Assembly: GCA_007922195.1 (NCBI GenBank)
Contig: ML682059.1
Location: forward strand, 12,327,181 to 12,391,180
Reading direction: 5' to 3'
Length of the DNA stretch: 64,000 nucleotides
Source: Podocnemis expansa
Taxonomy: Eukaryota > Chordata > Testudines > Podocnemididae
Numbering within the stretch: position 1 is the stretch's first letter; each line of letters starts with the position of its first letter. The translations under genes were made by a program, and so were the position numbers. Shown in pieces: positions 1 through 11,900 of the stretch. The notes under the pieces were generated by a model. It ran no database searches. It worked only from the letters and a program-made list of their open reading frames with translations, and had not been told where the DNA came from.

Positions 1-440
1 GGACTGCATTTTCTCCCACACTAATCTTTTCTGAATTTTTAGACTTCTCAGATTTTTGTTGTTTTTTTTCCACTTTTATTCTCTCCACATTTCTTAAAAT
101 GTGATTCTGCGTTTCTCCCCCTATGTATTTCACAGAGGGCTGGCTCTCTTTGATACACATCTGAAGTTGCTTCATGTACATGTTCTTTCTAAACCTGGTT
201 TTCTTTGGTCTTGTCCCCTCATTCTTCCTAAGTCTCTCTCTCTCTCTCTGTATTTCTGTTCCAAATCTCTCTCCTCATCCCAATTTTCAGCTCTATTATT
301 TGACATTCACTCCCACCACCTCTCTGTTTTACATCTTTTCAGTCACTGTCTTTTTTATTCGCCTTAGCCCCCACAGTTGATTTCTTTATATACTGTATTG
401 TTGCATGAATTTCTCTACTACCTCAGCAGACCCTTTGAAA
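1..440. other. T/C-rich intergenic sequence, no gene
   Basis: Pyrimidine-rich DNA with a short TC microsatellite at about 231-249. The open frames on both strands are low-complexity (Leu/Ser/Phe from T-rich DNA) and are not credible proteins. Confidence 0.6.
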
Positions 441-454
441 AATCCACCAGTGAT

Positions 455-570
455 CTGAGAATTTCGTCTGCACTAAGGCAAACAAGGAGTCTGGTGGTAC
501 TTTTAAAGGCTAACAAATTTACTTATTGCATGAGCTTTTGTGGGAGAAAATCCCACTTCATCAGATGCTT
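455..570 (-). mobile_element. Penelope-like element 3'-tail fragment
   Basis: The sequence from AAGGAGTCTGGTGGTAC through TCCCACTTCATCAGATGCTT matches, in the same orientation, the tail at 9655-9745 that lies beyond the Penelope-like coding remnant. It is a short truncated copy. Confidence 0.65.
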
Positions 571-3500
571 GACTATGCTGAACAAGATTAAGATGGCAAC
601 TCCTTTGGAAATTTTGCACTAAGATTTACATTCCTATTATTATTTCCTTATTTATTTTGACATTGTTATAATACATTAAAAAAATCTGTTAAGGGGGGGG
701 GTGCGGGAGAAGAAATCAGTCGCAAGAGAAGCACTTTTTGGAGAGAACAAGTTGTGTTTTGGGTCATCAGCTATGTGAACTGAGCAGGGCCAGTCCTAGG
801 CCAAATAGTGCTACAATAAGGAGCGTCTTTGGGTCCCCTGCACCATTTGTTAAATTTTTGAATACCTTATTTTTTTTATTGCATTTGTAGCCCATTTCAC
901 ATGTGCATGTAAATAGGGATTTATCTGTCTATAAGTGTGTTTTCATACTGTTCAACTAATGAGATCCCCAGGCAAAATGTAGTGTTGAGGAACGGAAAGT
1001 AGATATATAACAGGGCTTGAAGGACTTTGGGTACATAAACCAATGAATTACTGTGAGAACTGCTTTAAAAAATACTTGAATTTTTGACAGTGATAGAGCT
1101 CCACAATGCCATCACTGGTATCAGTGTGAGCTCAAAACTCAAATGTACTCTTTTATTGTTCACGAATTTAAAAAGAAAACTGCACTCCGTTCATGTGAGC
1201 ATCATAGAAATTTCAAGAGAAGTCAGCTTTTGATATAAATTAAATGAGAAACATCAAATGGCTTTAATCTTTAGAGTCTTGTGGTGCTGGAAGGAACAAA
1301 ATGTGTTCACTCTGTGTTAACTGAATTATAAAATTGTTTGAATACACACACTAGAATGGAAATTGTATCAGAAATAAGTAAAAGATGAGATGAGCAGCAA
1401 TTATTTTGGTATGCAAAATGCATATCGCTAAAATAAGTTTTTCACAAATTATGACAGCAATTAGGCAAGGTGGCTGGTTCCAATTTCTTTAAATTTAGTT
1501 TAAAATGTGTATTGTGTTTAATAATACTGAATAAATTATAAGTGATTTGAACAAGAAAATAAAAAAGGGTGAGAATAGAAAATTTGGGGTTTAGGTTACT
1601 TTGGTTTTTTTACACATAGGTGAAAGCACAACTACTTCCTCTGATTTTTAGAAGGAAAAGTGGATTTATGACAAAATTTGATTTACAACACCCAGGCTCC
1701 CCTGTATTCTGTGGCCACAGAATCCACCATGAAATCCATTCCTTGGCCGTAGGATTGTACTGTAGAATCCAATTTTTTTCCCCTACAAAATTAACTTTTC
1801 TAAACCTTGTGATTGCAAAGAAAACTTTGAAAACATGGTCTGTGTGTAAATGCAGTGCTCTTTTTCTCATGTTGTAGCTTGAAACAATAACTCTGAGAGT
1901 CATGAACTGGCCCAGTGCATCTTATCCAGCTAACTCTGAAACCTAAGGATGACAATTGAGATATCATTGCTGTTGACTACTTTTACTGCTGATTACTGAG
2001 CAGAAACATCCAGCTAGTATAATTACCCAAGAATCTCAAACTGCTTCTCTTGTCTCCTTAGGTATAAAAAGTCTCAAATGACCCCTATACAATTGTCAAA
2101 ACCGCCACCATCATGCTTATAACTTCTTGTATGCACTCTGAGCTGTATCTCAAAAACTATAAATGTTAGGATAGAATAAAATAAATATAATTTTATATCA
2201 AAATAAATAAAAGTGGTTAATATACTGAACATGTATTATTCATTTGATATTTATTTAAAACTTACATTTTTAAAATTTAAATGAAATTGCCACTAAACTT
2301 CCAGTCTGCCACATCAGAGCACCAAACAATCCAGAAATGTTGCTGCAGAATTTAGGTTCCATCTTCCTCTCCTTCCCCTTGCTTTATTAAACTAATTCTC
2401 AGGGAACTGTTAATCCCCTTGCTTTCACCTCTCAATATCTTTCCTTTCCCTTTTTATTTTTACTGTGCAATTGTGTATTTTAATTACATAAAGCCTTTTA
2501 AGAAAGAATGTATGGAATACACTATACAAAGTAATGTAGGTATTTTCTGGAAGACTATGTTTCACAATTGGCACAAACCATAAATGATTATGAAAATATA
2601 GTTAAATCTAACCCTATATAAGGGACTATCTTTTGGCTGTGACATATGACTTAGATGTATAAAACAGAAACCAAAGAACACTCACACCCAGATCAGCAAA
2701 AATAGTACAGTTCATGACTGAAAAAGGGAATAATTTGGTAGTTTAGCTGTAGGAGGATTGGGCCATCAAGCAAAAGTCAAACAACTCAGTATGCACAAGA
2801 TCATACACATTGAACTACCAACATTTTTAGCCCAAGCACTTTTTTCTTCAAAAGGGTGTCACATGGTTCCAAATTTTAAGGGACATAATTTTGAAGAGTA
2901 TCCTTTACTACATCAACATTATTTGTAAAAGTATCAATTTGTGCCAAGAAACACATTTATGTGCAAAGTGGGCATTTATATATTCAATCCAGATAATTAG
3001 ACCAACTATTCATTTTCTTTTGAAAGCACCTATTTACACATGCAAATATGCATAGGAGGCACTTTTGAAATTGTGCCTTAATTGTTTTAGTTTGGGAAAA
3101 TGAAATTCAAACTATAAAAAGAAAAACTATACACAGTAACCTTTTGATAATATGTGGTCTTAAAAATAGTATATATTATACTGCTTTACATATAATAACT
3201 GCAATAGACTGGAAAAATATATTGATAGCAAGCTAACTAAAAGCAGGCTAATAAAATGCATATTTTGTATCTTGGAATTTTCTTCTGAAAAAATTCATTA
3301 AAATGAAGTTGTTATATTTTCGTCATTTTTAAATATAGGTGTACTAGAATGTAATTTTTGTATTATTTCATGCTGCCTTTAGAAAGAGCATTCACTTTTC
3401 TTAGAATTTGCATTTAATGCTGTTTAGAAATGTAAAATTAAGCATTTGATAATAAATATTTACTTTTAAACAAATATATTTTAGAGTGATTATTTTTCAT

Positions 3501-3720
3501 GCAACTTTTCTGCCTAAACTAAAGAATAAAAAGTCTAGAGTCAAAGTAGCAAAACAGCAGCTTTTACTAAGAGGTAAATTCAAAATGCACAATGGCAAGG
3601 TGAATGTGAGACCTCCTTGTTGCCTGTCTGTGCCCTGGCAGGGAACTGTAGCATGTTTGTGTACGTGCATGCACAGCAATCTGCACAGTTTGCCAGTGAA
3701 AATACAAAAGCAAAACAGTA
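571..3720. other. AT-rich intergenic DNA, no gene recognised
   Basis: No splice-consistent coding exon, RNA gene or clear repeat boundary is seen. A G-run lies at about 691-700. The overlapping open frames around 1610-1903 and 3486-3928 lack any recognisable motif and look like chance. Confidence 0.5.
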
Positions 3721-3729
3721 GTGATGAGC

Positions 3730-3868
3730 AGAGCCCTGCAAATCCACAGATATCTGTATTATATACATGACAGCCACATCCACTGATGTGATGTTGATAT
3801 CTGCTGATCATTTCTTGCAGATGCAGATTAGATATGGATCCACATATTTGTATCAATGGAGGGCTCCA
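3730..3868. mobile_element. Short non-autonomous hAT-like element
   Basis: It begins AGAGCCCTGCAAATCC and ends with an inverted GGAGGGCTC. Its interior shares GCAGAT...TATGGATCCACAT with the better-defined hAT element at 34508-35104, so the two belong to one family. Confidence 0.5.
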
Positions 3869-4680
3869 GTAATGAGACCTGACATTTTCTAAGGTGGTAA
3901 CAACAGCAACATCAAAATCTGTGCACACAAAATAAATATTGTTAATGGTAAAGGACCCTGTGAGTCTACTGAGTTAGCGTTTCCCTGGTTTGTGACCTGG
4001 GAATGAACTGGGAAGGTCACTGTCTTCTGACAAATTTCCAGCATCAAAGTGCTTGAAAATGCGAAGAGCCCATGGTAATGTAAACAATCAAATCAGAAGT
4101 GTCAAGAAGTATTCATTTGCTCATGTCACCAGGAACGGTGCTCAGGCTTCTGGCGCCCACCCCACCCCCCCGCAGCGCAGCGGTGCCAGCGCAGAAGAGT
4201 GATGTCATCCAGGGCAGCGCAATGGTGCAGTCCCCATTTTGGCACACCTCAAACGTCGGCGCCCCCTTGCAGCGCTTACGGGGCTTACCGTCTTGCGCCG
4301 GGCCTGTGTGTCACATCACGGCATTTAGAGCAACGTGCAATAGCCCAGACATAGGTTAGTGATGCAGAAATCAAAGACAATCCCCCAGTCCCCCCAAAAG
4401 CTTATAAGGTTGGGTTAAAAATCTTGGTAAATCCTGGATTCCTTTAGTTTGCTTTCTGCATTGCCAGGGCTTACATTTGCAAGCCTTTCTCCAAGAGCAC
4501 AGCAGCTCAGAACTCTAGCTGAGAGTCCCACAGAAGAATGGGACTTCAGGCATTGAGCTTGCAAGTGCATCCCTCTTGTTGTATGACCTAAGACAAAAAC
4601 ATGACTCAACAGCCCTTTTCTTTCTTAATTGTATGCATAATCACCACAATTGTAATTGTAAAATCCTGGCTCAGACTCAG
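3869..4680. other. Intergenic DNA with a GC-rich repeat-like block
   Basis: Position 4130-4340 is unusually GC-rich for the surroundings (GCGCAGCGGTGCC and related strings) and open on the + strand for 86 codons, but it has no protein motif. I read it as a repeat fragment, not a gene. Confidence 0.4.
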
Positions 4681-4684
4681 GTCC

Positions 4685-4975
4685 TGTCTACACGGATGGT
4701 AGCAAAGTCACTGCCGTCTGTTTGCTCTTCTAGGTTCGATGGATCGGTCAGTCAAGACATGCTTAAGCAATCTGGAGTTCATAATCCCAGCCTCACAAGA
4801 AGAGTAGTGCTAAGTCATCCGGATGGCATTTGCCTTCCACTTACCACAGTGCAGACAGAGAGTTAAGTGGGAGTTAATAAGTTGAAGGGAGATACGCAAC
4901 ATATTTTACATACTTTGGATATATCTCTCTTCAACTGCCCCCAAAAACTGCCCCAAGTACAGACTAAGCCTCAGT
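4685..4975. mobile_element. Hairpin MITE (family A)
   Basis: It starts GTCTACACGGATGGTAGCAAAG and contains GGGAGATACGCAACATATTTTACATAC followed by a partially complementary arm, then ends near AGTACAGACTAAGCC. The same pieces recur at 22826-23130, 25588-25890, 36425-36712 and 40682-40942. Confidence 0.55.
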
Positions 4976-6100
4976 CTACAGCTAAGTCTATCAGTTCAAT
5001 CTCTCTGGCTCCATTCAGTGGTCAGTGAAGACACACTCAGTCAATCCAGAGCAAAAACATCTTTGCCCCAGGCCCTGCCCCTTGGGCCTGGGCCATGCTC
5101 CCAGGCCACAATCTGGTGCCTGGGCCTGATCCAGCTTTGGGCTCCTGCTGCTGCCAGCCTAACCCCAGATCTCTGGCTGGGAGAGTAAGGTGCTGCTTCA
5201 GGCAGCCTGGTCCCAGATTAGGGACGGCACCAGGAGTGATAGGTGCTACTCGGGGCGCTGGTGCCGGGTCTTAGGGCACATACCCCGTGCTCCGGGTGCC
5301 AGCAACACCCCTGATCCAGTGTTTGCCTCAGTAACTACAGCCCCATAAGAACAGCACTGAGAAAGGTACTGATGGCATTTCCCTTCCAGTCAACACACAG
5401 GAGCCAGGAAGGGCAGGTCCACACTGCCCATTATTGCCAGTGGTACTTAAAGGGAAATACGGAAGTTACTTAAAATAATTGTGCATCTCAGTTCAACTGC
5501 CCTAGCCAGCAGAGCTGTCAGTTTCACTTTTTATAAGCCAAATCTGGCTTGTTTGGAAACCCAACGGCCTGTAAGACACCTGCAGTTTCTGTGTATTTGG
5601 AGGCTTATCATAAACCAAACTGGCTTGTTTGGCAAACTCATATTTGGCTTATAACGAGACCGGTGTTTTGGTTTACACTTGTGCTGCTTGCCTTTTGGGC
5701 CCCTGTGCTGGCCTGGTCCTGGTGCTTGCCACTCCCACAAATAGGCTGAGTTTGGTTTTGGTGGGGTTGGCTTATTTCAAAAGGCAGTCGCGGCATGCAC
5801 CCCAATAGCCCCAGCTTGTTGCCAGCGGGTTTGGCATGCTTTGAAAAGCCAGTTGCTTATTTCTGCTGTGTCATCTGACACCCCTGCTAGCCAGGCACTT
5901 CCCCTCAAGAAACGGGGGCCAGAGCTAGGGTTACCAGATACCAAAGCCTGGAAAGGAGGACAGGGAAGTAGGAAAAGGAGGACACATGGGGCAAATGTAG
6001 CATTAATGTAACATTCTTCAATTTTTAGGGGCCCTGCAACGCTCCCCCCTCAAAATAGGATGTTCCAGCATATCTGAACCCCTGTCAGTCAAAAGCCAGA
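4976..6100. other. Intergenic DNA upstream of the CpG island
   Basis: No gene is seen. It includes GC-rich fragments at 5070-5330 and a repeat-like block at about 5930-6060 with two GGAGGACA units (GAAAGGAGGACAGGG and AAAAGGAGGACACATGG), probably an old interspersed repeat abutting the promoter. Confidence 0.45.
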
Positions 6101-6539
6101 CAAAATCACGTCGTAGTCACCCCAGTGGCCAACAAGCGGGCGTGACAGCTGCCGACGAGTAAGGGCAGGAGAAAGAGCCAGGGAGCACAAAAGACACAGG
6201 GCCTGTGACTGAGCAGGCTCTCCATCTGCGCATGCGCAGAAGCTCCTCAGTAACTGCCAGGCGGCACTTTTCCATACCGCACCAGAGGACGGAGGCGAAG
6301 GTACCCAGGAGAAGATGTCCTCCCCTTGCCTGACATCTGGCGCCATTAGCCGGAGTCCCAGCCCCACCCTCCACGGCTCCTCAGGACGGGGCAGCGGGCG
6401 CAGCCCGGCGCACGCGCAACAAGAGCCACGCGCGTCTCTGCGCCACCCCGCTCTGAGGCGGGCGCGACGCTGAGGCTCATGGGAACAGCGAAGGGACCCA
6501 CTTCCCGCCGGGGAACAGGAGTCCCTCAGTCCCACCCCT

Positions 6540-6780
6540 TCCCCGTGCCTATTGGCTGATCTGGCAGAGAGGCTTCCTCTTTCCCCTTTCTCATTGGCTG
6601 GTTGTAACAGTCCCTCCCATTGGTTGCTAGGAAGCCCCGCCCACCAACCTTCCCACCCCACCGTCTCGATTGTCAGGGCGAGTGGCCTCTCGCGGAGCCT
6701 GCCGTTGGCGCGGCGGAAGTGACGTGACGCCGCGTTGTGTTGCGAGCGGGGCTGTCGGCGGTGGTGGCGCAGTACCTCAG
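6540..6780 (+). promoter_or_regulatory. CpG-island promoter with CCAAT, GC and ETS/CRE-like elements
   Basis: Within a CpG-rich block of about 6.1-7.1 kb there are three ATTGG motifs (inverted CCAAT, NF-Y type) at 6551, 6593 and 6619, an RFX-like GTTGCTAGG at 6623, a CCCCGCCC GC box near 6635, and CGGAAGTGACGTGA at 6714-6727, which joins an ETS site to a CRE-like core. There is no TATA box. This is the usual layout of a broadly expressed TATA-less promoter. It lies 2.1 kb upstream of the first coding exon and reads towards it. The exact start site cannot be seen; 6660-6730 is likely. Confidence 0.75.
6680..6780 (+). other. Putative non-coding exon 1 (5' UTR)
   Basis: The CpG island contains a good donor, CTCAG|GTGCGG, at 6780/6781, just downstream of the ETS/CRE site. 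The first coding exon begins with ATG immediately after an acceptor, so at least one upstream 5' UTR exon is required. This is the best candidate. Its 5' limit is an estimate. Confidence 0.55.
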
Positions 6781-7018
6781 GTGCGGGGCGGTTGGCGCCT
6801 CTTTTCTCCTCAGGGCTCGGGAGCTTCCCGGCGTCGGTTGGTGAGCGGGGCGCGCGCGCGCGCGCGGGCGGCTCGTGGCGCGTCCCGGCCTCTGCTGCTC
6901 GAGTTGGCGGGGGAGGGGCACGGGCTGCGGCCCTGGGGGGAGGGGCTGCGGGGGGGGGGGGGGAACCACACTTATGGCTGTGTTGTCACTTGCACTGTTC
7001 TGTGTCTCTTTGCTGCAG

Positions 7019-7074
7019 CCGCTGCCGCCCCCTGCATCTCCTCTGGCCACAGGCTCCGACTTCTACCTCGACTG
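7019..7074 (+). other. Possible optional second 5' UTR exon
   Basis: A pyrimidine-rich acceptor (TCTCTTTGCTGCAG) ends at 7018 and a donor ACTG|GTGACT follows at 7074/7075, giving a 56-nt segment inside the CpG island. It could be an alternative leader exon or the end of an alternative first exon. Only transcript data would decide. Confidence 0.3.
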
Positions 7075-7138
7075 GTGACTATGGCCTTTTGTCTTTCTGT
7101 GTCACTTGGGTTGGGAAGGGGGACCCCACACACAGCCA

Positions 7139-7364
7139 ATGTTCCCTCTCAGGTTTGGCGGCTTCTGTGCAAAATTTTAATGTAAGCATAAAATACATTT
7201 AAAGTATTAAGAAAAAACAATTTTAGATAACTTTTTTATTAATTTTTTGTTCTATATTTTTCAATAATTTCTGTTGCGTGAGTTTGCACAAATTTTGTTC
7301 AGAAAAAATTTTGCACACGGGTTGAAAATTTTGCACACAAGCTGCCAAATCTTAGAGGGAACAT
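7139..7364. mobile_element. MITE with 26-bp terminal inverted repeats next to the promoter
   Basis: The left end ATGTTCCCTCTCAGG...GGCGGCTT is inverted at the right end AAGCTGCCAAATCTTAGAGGG..., matching at 22 of 26 positions. The interior is AT-rich. It lies in the first intron, about 65 bp after the possible second leader exon. A related fragment starts at about 56509. I cannot see a clean target duplication. Confidence 0.7.
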
Positions 7365-8504
7365 GGCACACAGCACACCTCCCCAGTGCTTTGTGCTAGT
7401 AACTGGAGCCTGCTCCACACCCTTTGGGAGCGGTGGTCGCGGTTGCTCATTCTCTGCTTGCACCTGACCACTGTCACAGCCCACTTGAGAGACGAGGGTG
7501 ATCTCGGCCACCCTCAAAAGGCTGGACTGATATTTTGGTTCCACCCATGTGCTGGTGGTGAAAAGCAGCTGTCACCATTGCTGATTAGCTAGCTGCTCCA
7601 TGCTGTAGGACAAGGAAGATTGGTAAATGTTGGTTTCAGGGAAAGAAAAAGAATTTTCTTCCTGATAACTGTCAAATGCTAAAAATATTTCAAATGTAAT
7701 CATATCAATCCATCACGGAATTGATTGCTAATGTTTCTTTGTTGCAAGAGCAGTATTTATTAAAACAGATTAATAAGGGTGAAATTTATTAATGATAAGA
7801 GTGGCATTTGCAAATGATTGCTTCACTTCTCATGTAAAAGAATGTGGAAGGATTTGAATTTAAAATAAACATTAGAAGAAGTTATAGCCTTCGGTTTATA
7901 ACTTTTGTCTGCCCTGGGCTTGAAAGCTGTCAGTGATTGCGAGTTATACATCTGATCACCTTAACTAATACTTGTGTGATGCTTTTATTTTTGTTGATAA
8001 AACAAGAATAAAATGCATGTAACTTGGCACATGGTTGTATGAAAATGATTTGAATGTGGACTTCTTTATAAAAGTGTATGTACCATGGATATTTACAGGG
8101 AACTGAAATACATTTTCAGATAGTATAGCAATTGTGCTTTTTTTCAGTGAGCAAACTTAAATACTTCTCTTCTTGAAACCAACATTTGAATGGCAGGAAC
8201 ATGCTAGATCTTAAACATAAATCTATTTTTTTATTAGTTTGGTTTGCACATATGGTAAGAAAAACACACAGAACTGCAGCAGTCTTAACTAAATAGGTTT
8301 AATTGTTACACCTTTGATTGAAAACCTGCTGTATCACCTGTGTTCAGAGAAGCCCTGATATAATCAAAGTGGGTGTGGTGAGAGAGCACCCAAGCATTTT
8401 AAAGAAAATGAACTGTGTTCCTTTTCTTAATTTGTAAAAGACTTTAAACTCTGTCAAACTATACAGATGACTTTAAAAAAATGTATATGTTCCTAGGATA
8501 AGCT
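7365..8504. other. Intron sequence, nothing recognised
   Basis: AT-rich first-intron DNA without coding potential or clear repeats. Confidence 0.5.
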
Positions 8505-8547
8505 CCAGAGGGGTAGCTGTGTTGGTCTGTATTCAGCAAAAATAGTG

Positions 8548-8697
8548 AGAGTCCTGTGGCACTTTAAAGACTAACAGATTTCTTTAGGCATAAGGGTTCA
8601 TGGACTCCAACCCCACTGCATCTGATGAAGTGGGTTGGAGCCCATGAAAGCTGAAACCTGAAGAAATTTGTTGGTCTTTAAGGTGCCACAGGACTCT
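8548..8697. mobile_element. Fold-back Penelope-tail element, 68-bp arms, 14-nt loop
   Basis: The arm 8548-8615 (AGAGTCCTGTGGCACTTTAA...) is the inverted complement of 8630-8697 with roughly ten mismatches or gaps. The sequence is the same family as the Penelope-like tails elsewhere in the window. It ends 188 bp before the first coding exon, so the pre-mRNA would carry a strong hairpin close to that acceptor. Confidence 0.8.
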
Positions 8698-8885
8698 CGT
8701 TGTTTTATGTCTGAGATAGATGCATTGAACAAATAAGATCACGTTAAGATCACAGTAGAAGATGGTTCTTTATAGTAATTTATACATGGATATTCTTCCA
8801 CTTATAGTTTTAAAATTAAAAAATAAACATTTAAATAAGATGTGAATTTGTTGTATTTTAAAGTGCTCTGACTCACCTTTTCAAG

Positions 8886-8963
8886 ATGAGCACCACCAAT
8901 GAAGATGGTGCCAAACCAGAAGATACTAAATCAGAACCTGAAGTAAAGATATTTTATTGTGAG
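8886..8963 (+). CDS. Coding exon 1 (residues 1-26)
   Basis: This exon starts with ATG directly after an acceptor (ACCTTTTCAAG) and ends in phase 0 at a consensus donor GTAAGC. It encodes an acidic N-terminus ([13 protein letters not shown]...) and the first zinc ligand, C25, two residues before the exon end. Confidence 0.92.
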
Positions 8964-11900
8964 GTAAGCATATTTCTTGATGACTTTTTAAGAGACAGGT
9001 TATATAATATATGTGTAGCATAGTGACTTGATTTTGTTCCTAACTTAAACCTGCCATACAGTGTAATATTATGATCTTCACTTGATAGCCCCTGGGGGTC
9101 AAAGTGCAGGAACCAAGTAACTTTTCACTGATATAATGCTGGTAGCCTGCAAGAGAGCCAAAAGGCAAACACAAAATTAGATGTTTGACAACAGGAGTAA
9201 TTAAATGTTGGCTATTCCCCTCCATGGGGGGGAAACTGAGTGTTAAGCATATCTGGTTACATTCCCTATTTAAATTCTTAAACTGAGGAGGTGTAGTCTC
9301 AACATCCTCATTCTGCTGTGTACCAGGAAGTATGTCTTTAAGTGCTGAATTGGTGGGGCTTGTCATCAGTGCTGCAACAATTAATTTCCTCCTAATCACT
9401 TTCTGGATTAAGTCATTTGCTTTGTAACCTAGGATGTTTTTTAGTTACTTGTACTAAAGTCGCTTCAGGACAAAGCAGAGATCATTTCTTGTAGTCTTTC
9501 AAGGATAGGTATGACTTGCATACAACAGATCCACGGGTGGCTTGACTGCAAGATTTTCTCAGCAGTGTTCCTGTGAACTCTTGAATCCTGAAGAATGAAT
9601 AAAATCATTTGCCCAGTTCCAAAGGGGCAGCCATGTTAGTCTAGTTCTGTAAAAGAAACAGAGTCCTGTGGCACTTTTAAAGCCTAACAAGTTTGTTTAT
9701 TGTGTGAGCTTTTGTGGGAGAAAAATCCCACTTTGTCAGATGCTTTGAAGATGGGGGAACTTACAGAATGGGAGGAAATAAATGCAGGGAAGTGTAAGTC
9801 ATGGAAACAGATCACACTGTAACAGGAAATCAAAACAGTTGTAAAGATTCAAACACTGGGGAATAGCATACAGAGGAAGATGAGATCATGTCACCTGTTG
9901 TAATGAGAGAAAAATCTAAGGTCCCTATTAAGTCCTAAAGCAATGCAAGAAGATTTGCAAATAAATTCGATCTCAGCTGCTTCTCTTGGAAGCCTTGATT
10001 TGGTATTCATCTCTCTGAGCACTGCAATTAGCAAATCATTAATGGAGTGATCACAAAGATTGAAATGCTCACCCACTGGGTTTAGAATGTTGTGATTTCT
10101 GATGTCGGATTTGTGCCCATTTATTCTTTTGCAGAGATACTGTCCTGTTTGCCTAATACATAAGGGAGAGGGGCATTTCTGGCACATGATGGCATAAATC
10201 AGGATGGTGGATGAGCAGGTGAATGAGCTTTTGGTGGAGTAGCTGGCTTTATTAGGTCCTGTAATCGTGTCTTTTGTGTAGATGTGTGGGCGGAGTTGGC
10301 AATGTGGTTTGTTGCAGGGATATGTGCCTGCTTTAATGATTTTGTTGTTAGGTCTGTAGTTGCTGGTAAAGTATCTGTTTAAGGTCGGGGGGCTATCTGT
10401 AAGCAAGGAGAGGTCTGTCTCCCTAGGCTTCAGAGAGTGAGGGATCATCTTTTAGAATAAGCTGTAGCTGCCTGAGTATGTGCTGTGGAGGTCTGACTGG
10501 GAGTTGTAGGTGATGACTAGAGGTTTTCTGTTTTTTTGTTCTTGGCTTCTCCTGTAATAGTTGACTTGGGGTACCCGCCTGGCTCTGTCCATCTGTTTCT
10601 TCACTTCTGCAGCTGGGCACTGCAGTTTTAAGAATACTTGATAGAGAACCTGAAGGTGTCTGTCTCTATCTGAAGGATCATTGCAAATACGGTTGTTTTT
10701 TAGGGCTTAGCTGTAGACAGTGGGTCGTGTAGTGTGTGTTGGATGAAAGCTTGAGGGACATAGGTAACCATACTGATGAGTAGGTTTTCGGTATAGGTGG
10801 TGCTTGTGGGTCCATTCCTAATTTGTACGGTAGTGTCCAGAAGTAGATCTCCCATGTGGAGTGTTCCGGGTTAAGTTTAATATGGAGTGGAAATTTTTGA
10901 AATCTCTGTGGAAGCCTTCAAAGGCATCCCTACCGTGGGTCCAGATGTTAATCAGATAAGCCGAACCAGAAAGGCACAAAAGCTTCAGCCTTGAGTGACC
11001 CAGAGTAGTGTCCTGGTTGTGTATTTGTTTGTGTAGTATTACTGTCCACCTCAGGGTGGATTTGATTTAAATCGAACTGATTTAAGTCACTAGTCAGGAA
11101 GACTCCATTTATCATGGTTTTATGTATTCTGGATTTTTTCTTCATCAGCAAATATAACATGTTGACAAAACAAGTATATGATTTTTTTAAATGTAGATGA
11201 ACATTCAAACTTTTAAAATCAGATTTGTTTTTGTTAAAATCATTTTAACAAAAAACGAGTTAAATGATTTTTTTGATGGACTAAATCAGCCAGGTCAACA
11301 GGAGAAACTTAAAATATTGGCTTCTGCAGCTAACTCATAGAACCATGGGGTTGGAAGGGACCTCATGAGGTCATCTAGTCCAAACCCCTACCAGAAAAAG
11401 CAGGACCACTCCCACTAAATTGTTCCAGCTAGAGTTTTATCCACCCGGGCCTTAAACACCTCCAAAGACGGAGATTCCACCACCTCCCTAGGTAGCCCAT
11501 TCCAATGCTTTACCACCCTCCTAGTAAGAAAGTTTTTCCTAATATCCAGCCTCAACCTCCGCAGCTGCCACTTGAAACCATTGCTCCCTGTTCTATCCTC
11601 TGTTACTACTGAGAACAGCTGAGCTTCATCGTCCTTGGAGCATGCCTTCAGGTAGTTGAAGGTTGCTATCAAATCCTCCCTCAGTCTTCTCTTCTGGAGG
11701 CTAAATAAGCCTAGTTCCTTCAGTCTTTCTTCATAGGTCTTGTGCTCCAGCCTCTTGGTCATTTTTGTTGCCCTCCGTTGGACTCTTTCTAATTTATCCA
11801 CATCCTTTTTGTAGTGGGGAGCCCAAAACTGGACACAGTATTCCAGATGTGGCCTCACCAGTGCTGAATAGAGGGGAGTGATTATATCCCTTGATCTGCT

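Noticed and set aside
101..380. Leu/Ser/Phe-rich open frames near the left end
   Set aside because: Caused by pyrimidine-rich DNA; no start context, motif or splice partner.
6089..6661. 190-codon minus-strand open frame upstream of the promoter
   Set aside because: It overlaps a CpG island, has an Arg/Ala/Gly/Ser-rich composition without a domain, and another frame is also open there. Divergent transcription is possible, but a protein is not supported.
6670..7202. Overlapping + strand open frames (171, 155 and 67 codons) and a 125-codon minus frame
   Set aside because: These are GC-rich, stop-poor shadows of the CpG island and contain the G-run and GC repeats. They do not fit the exon phases.
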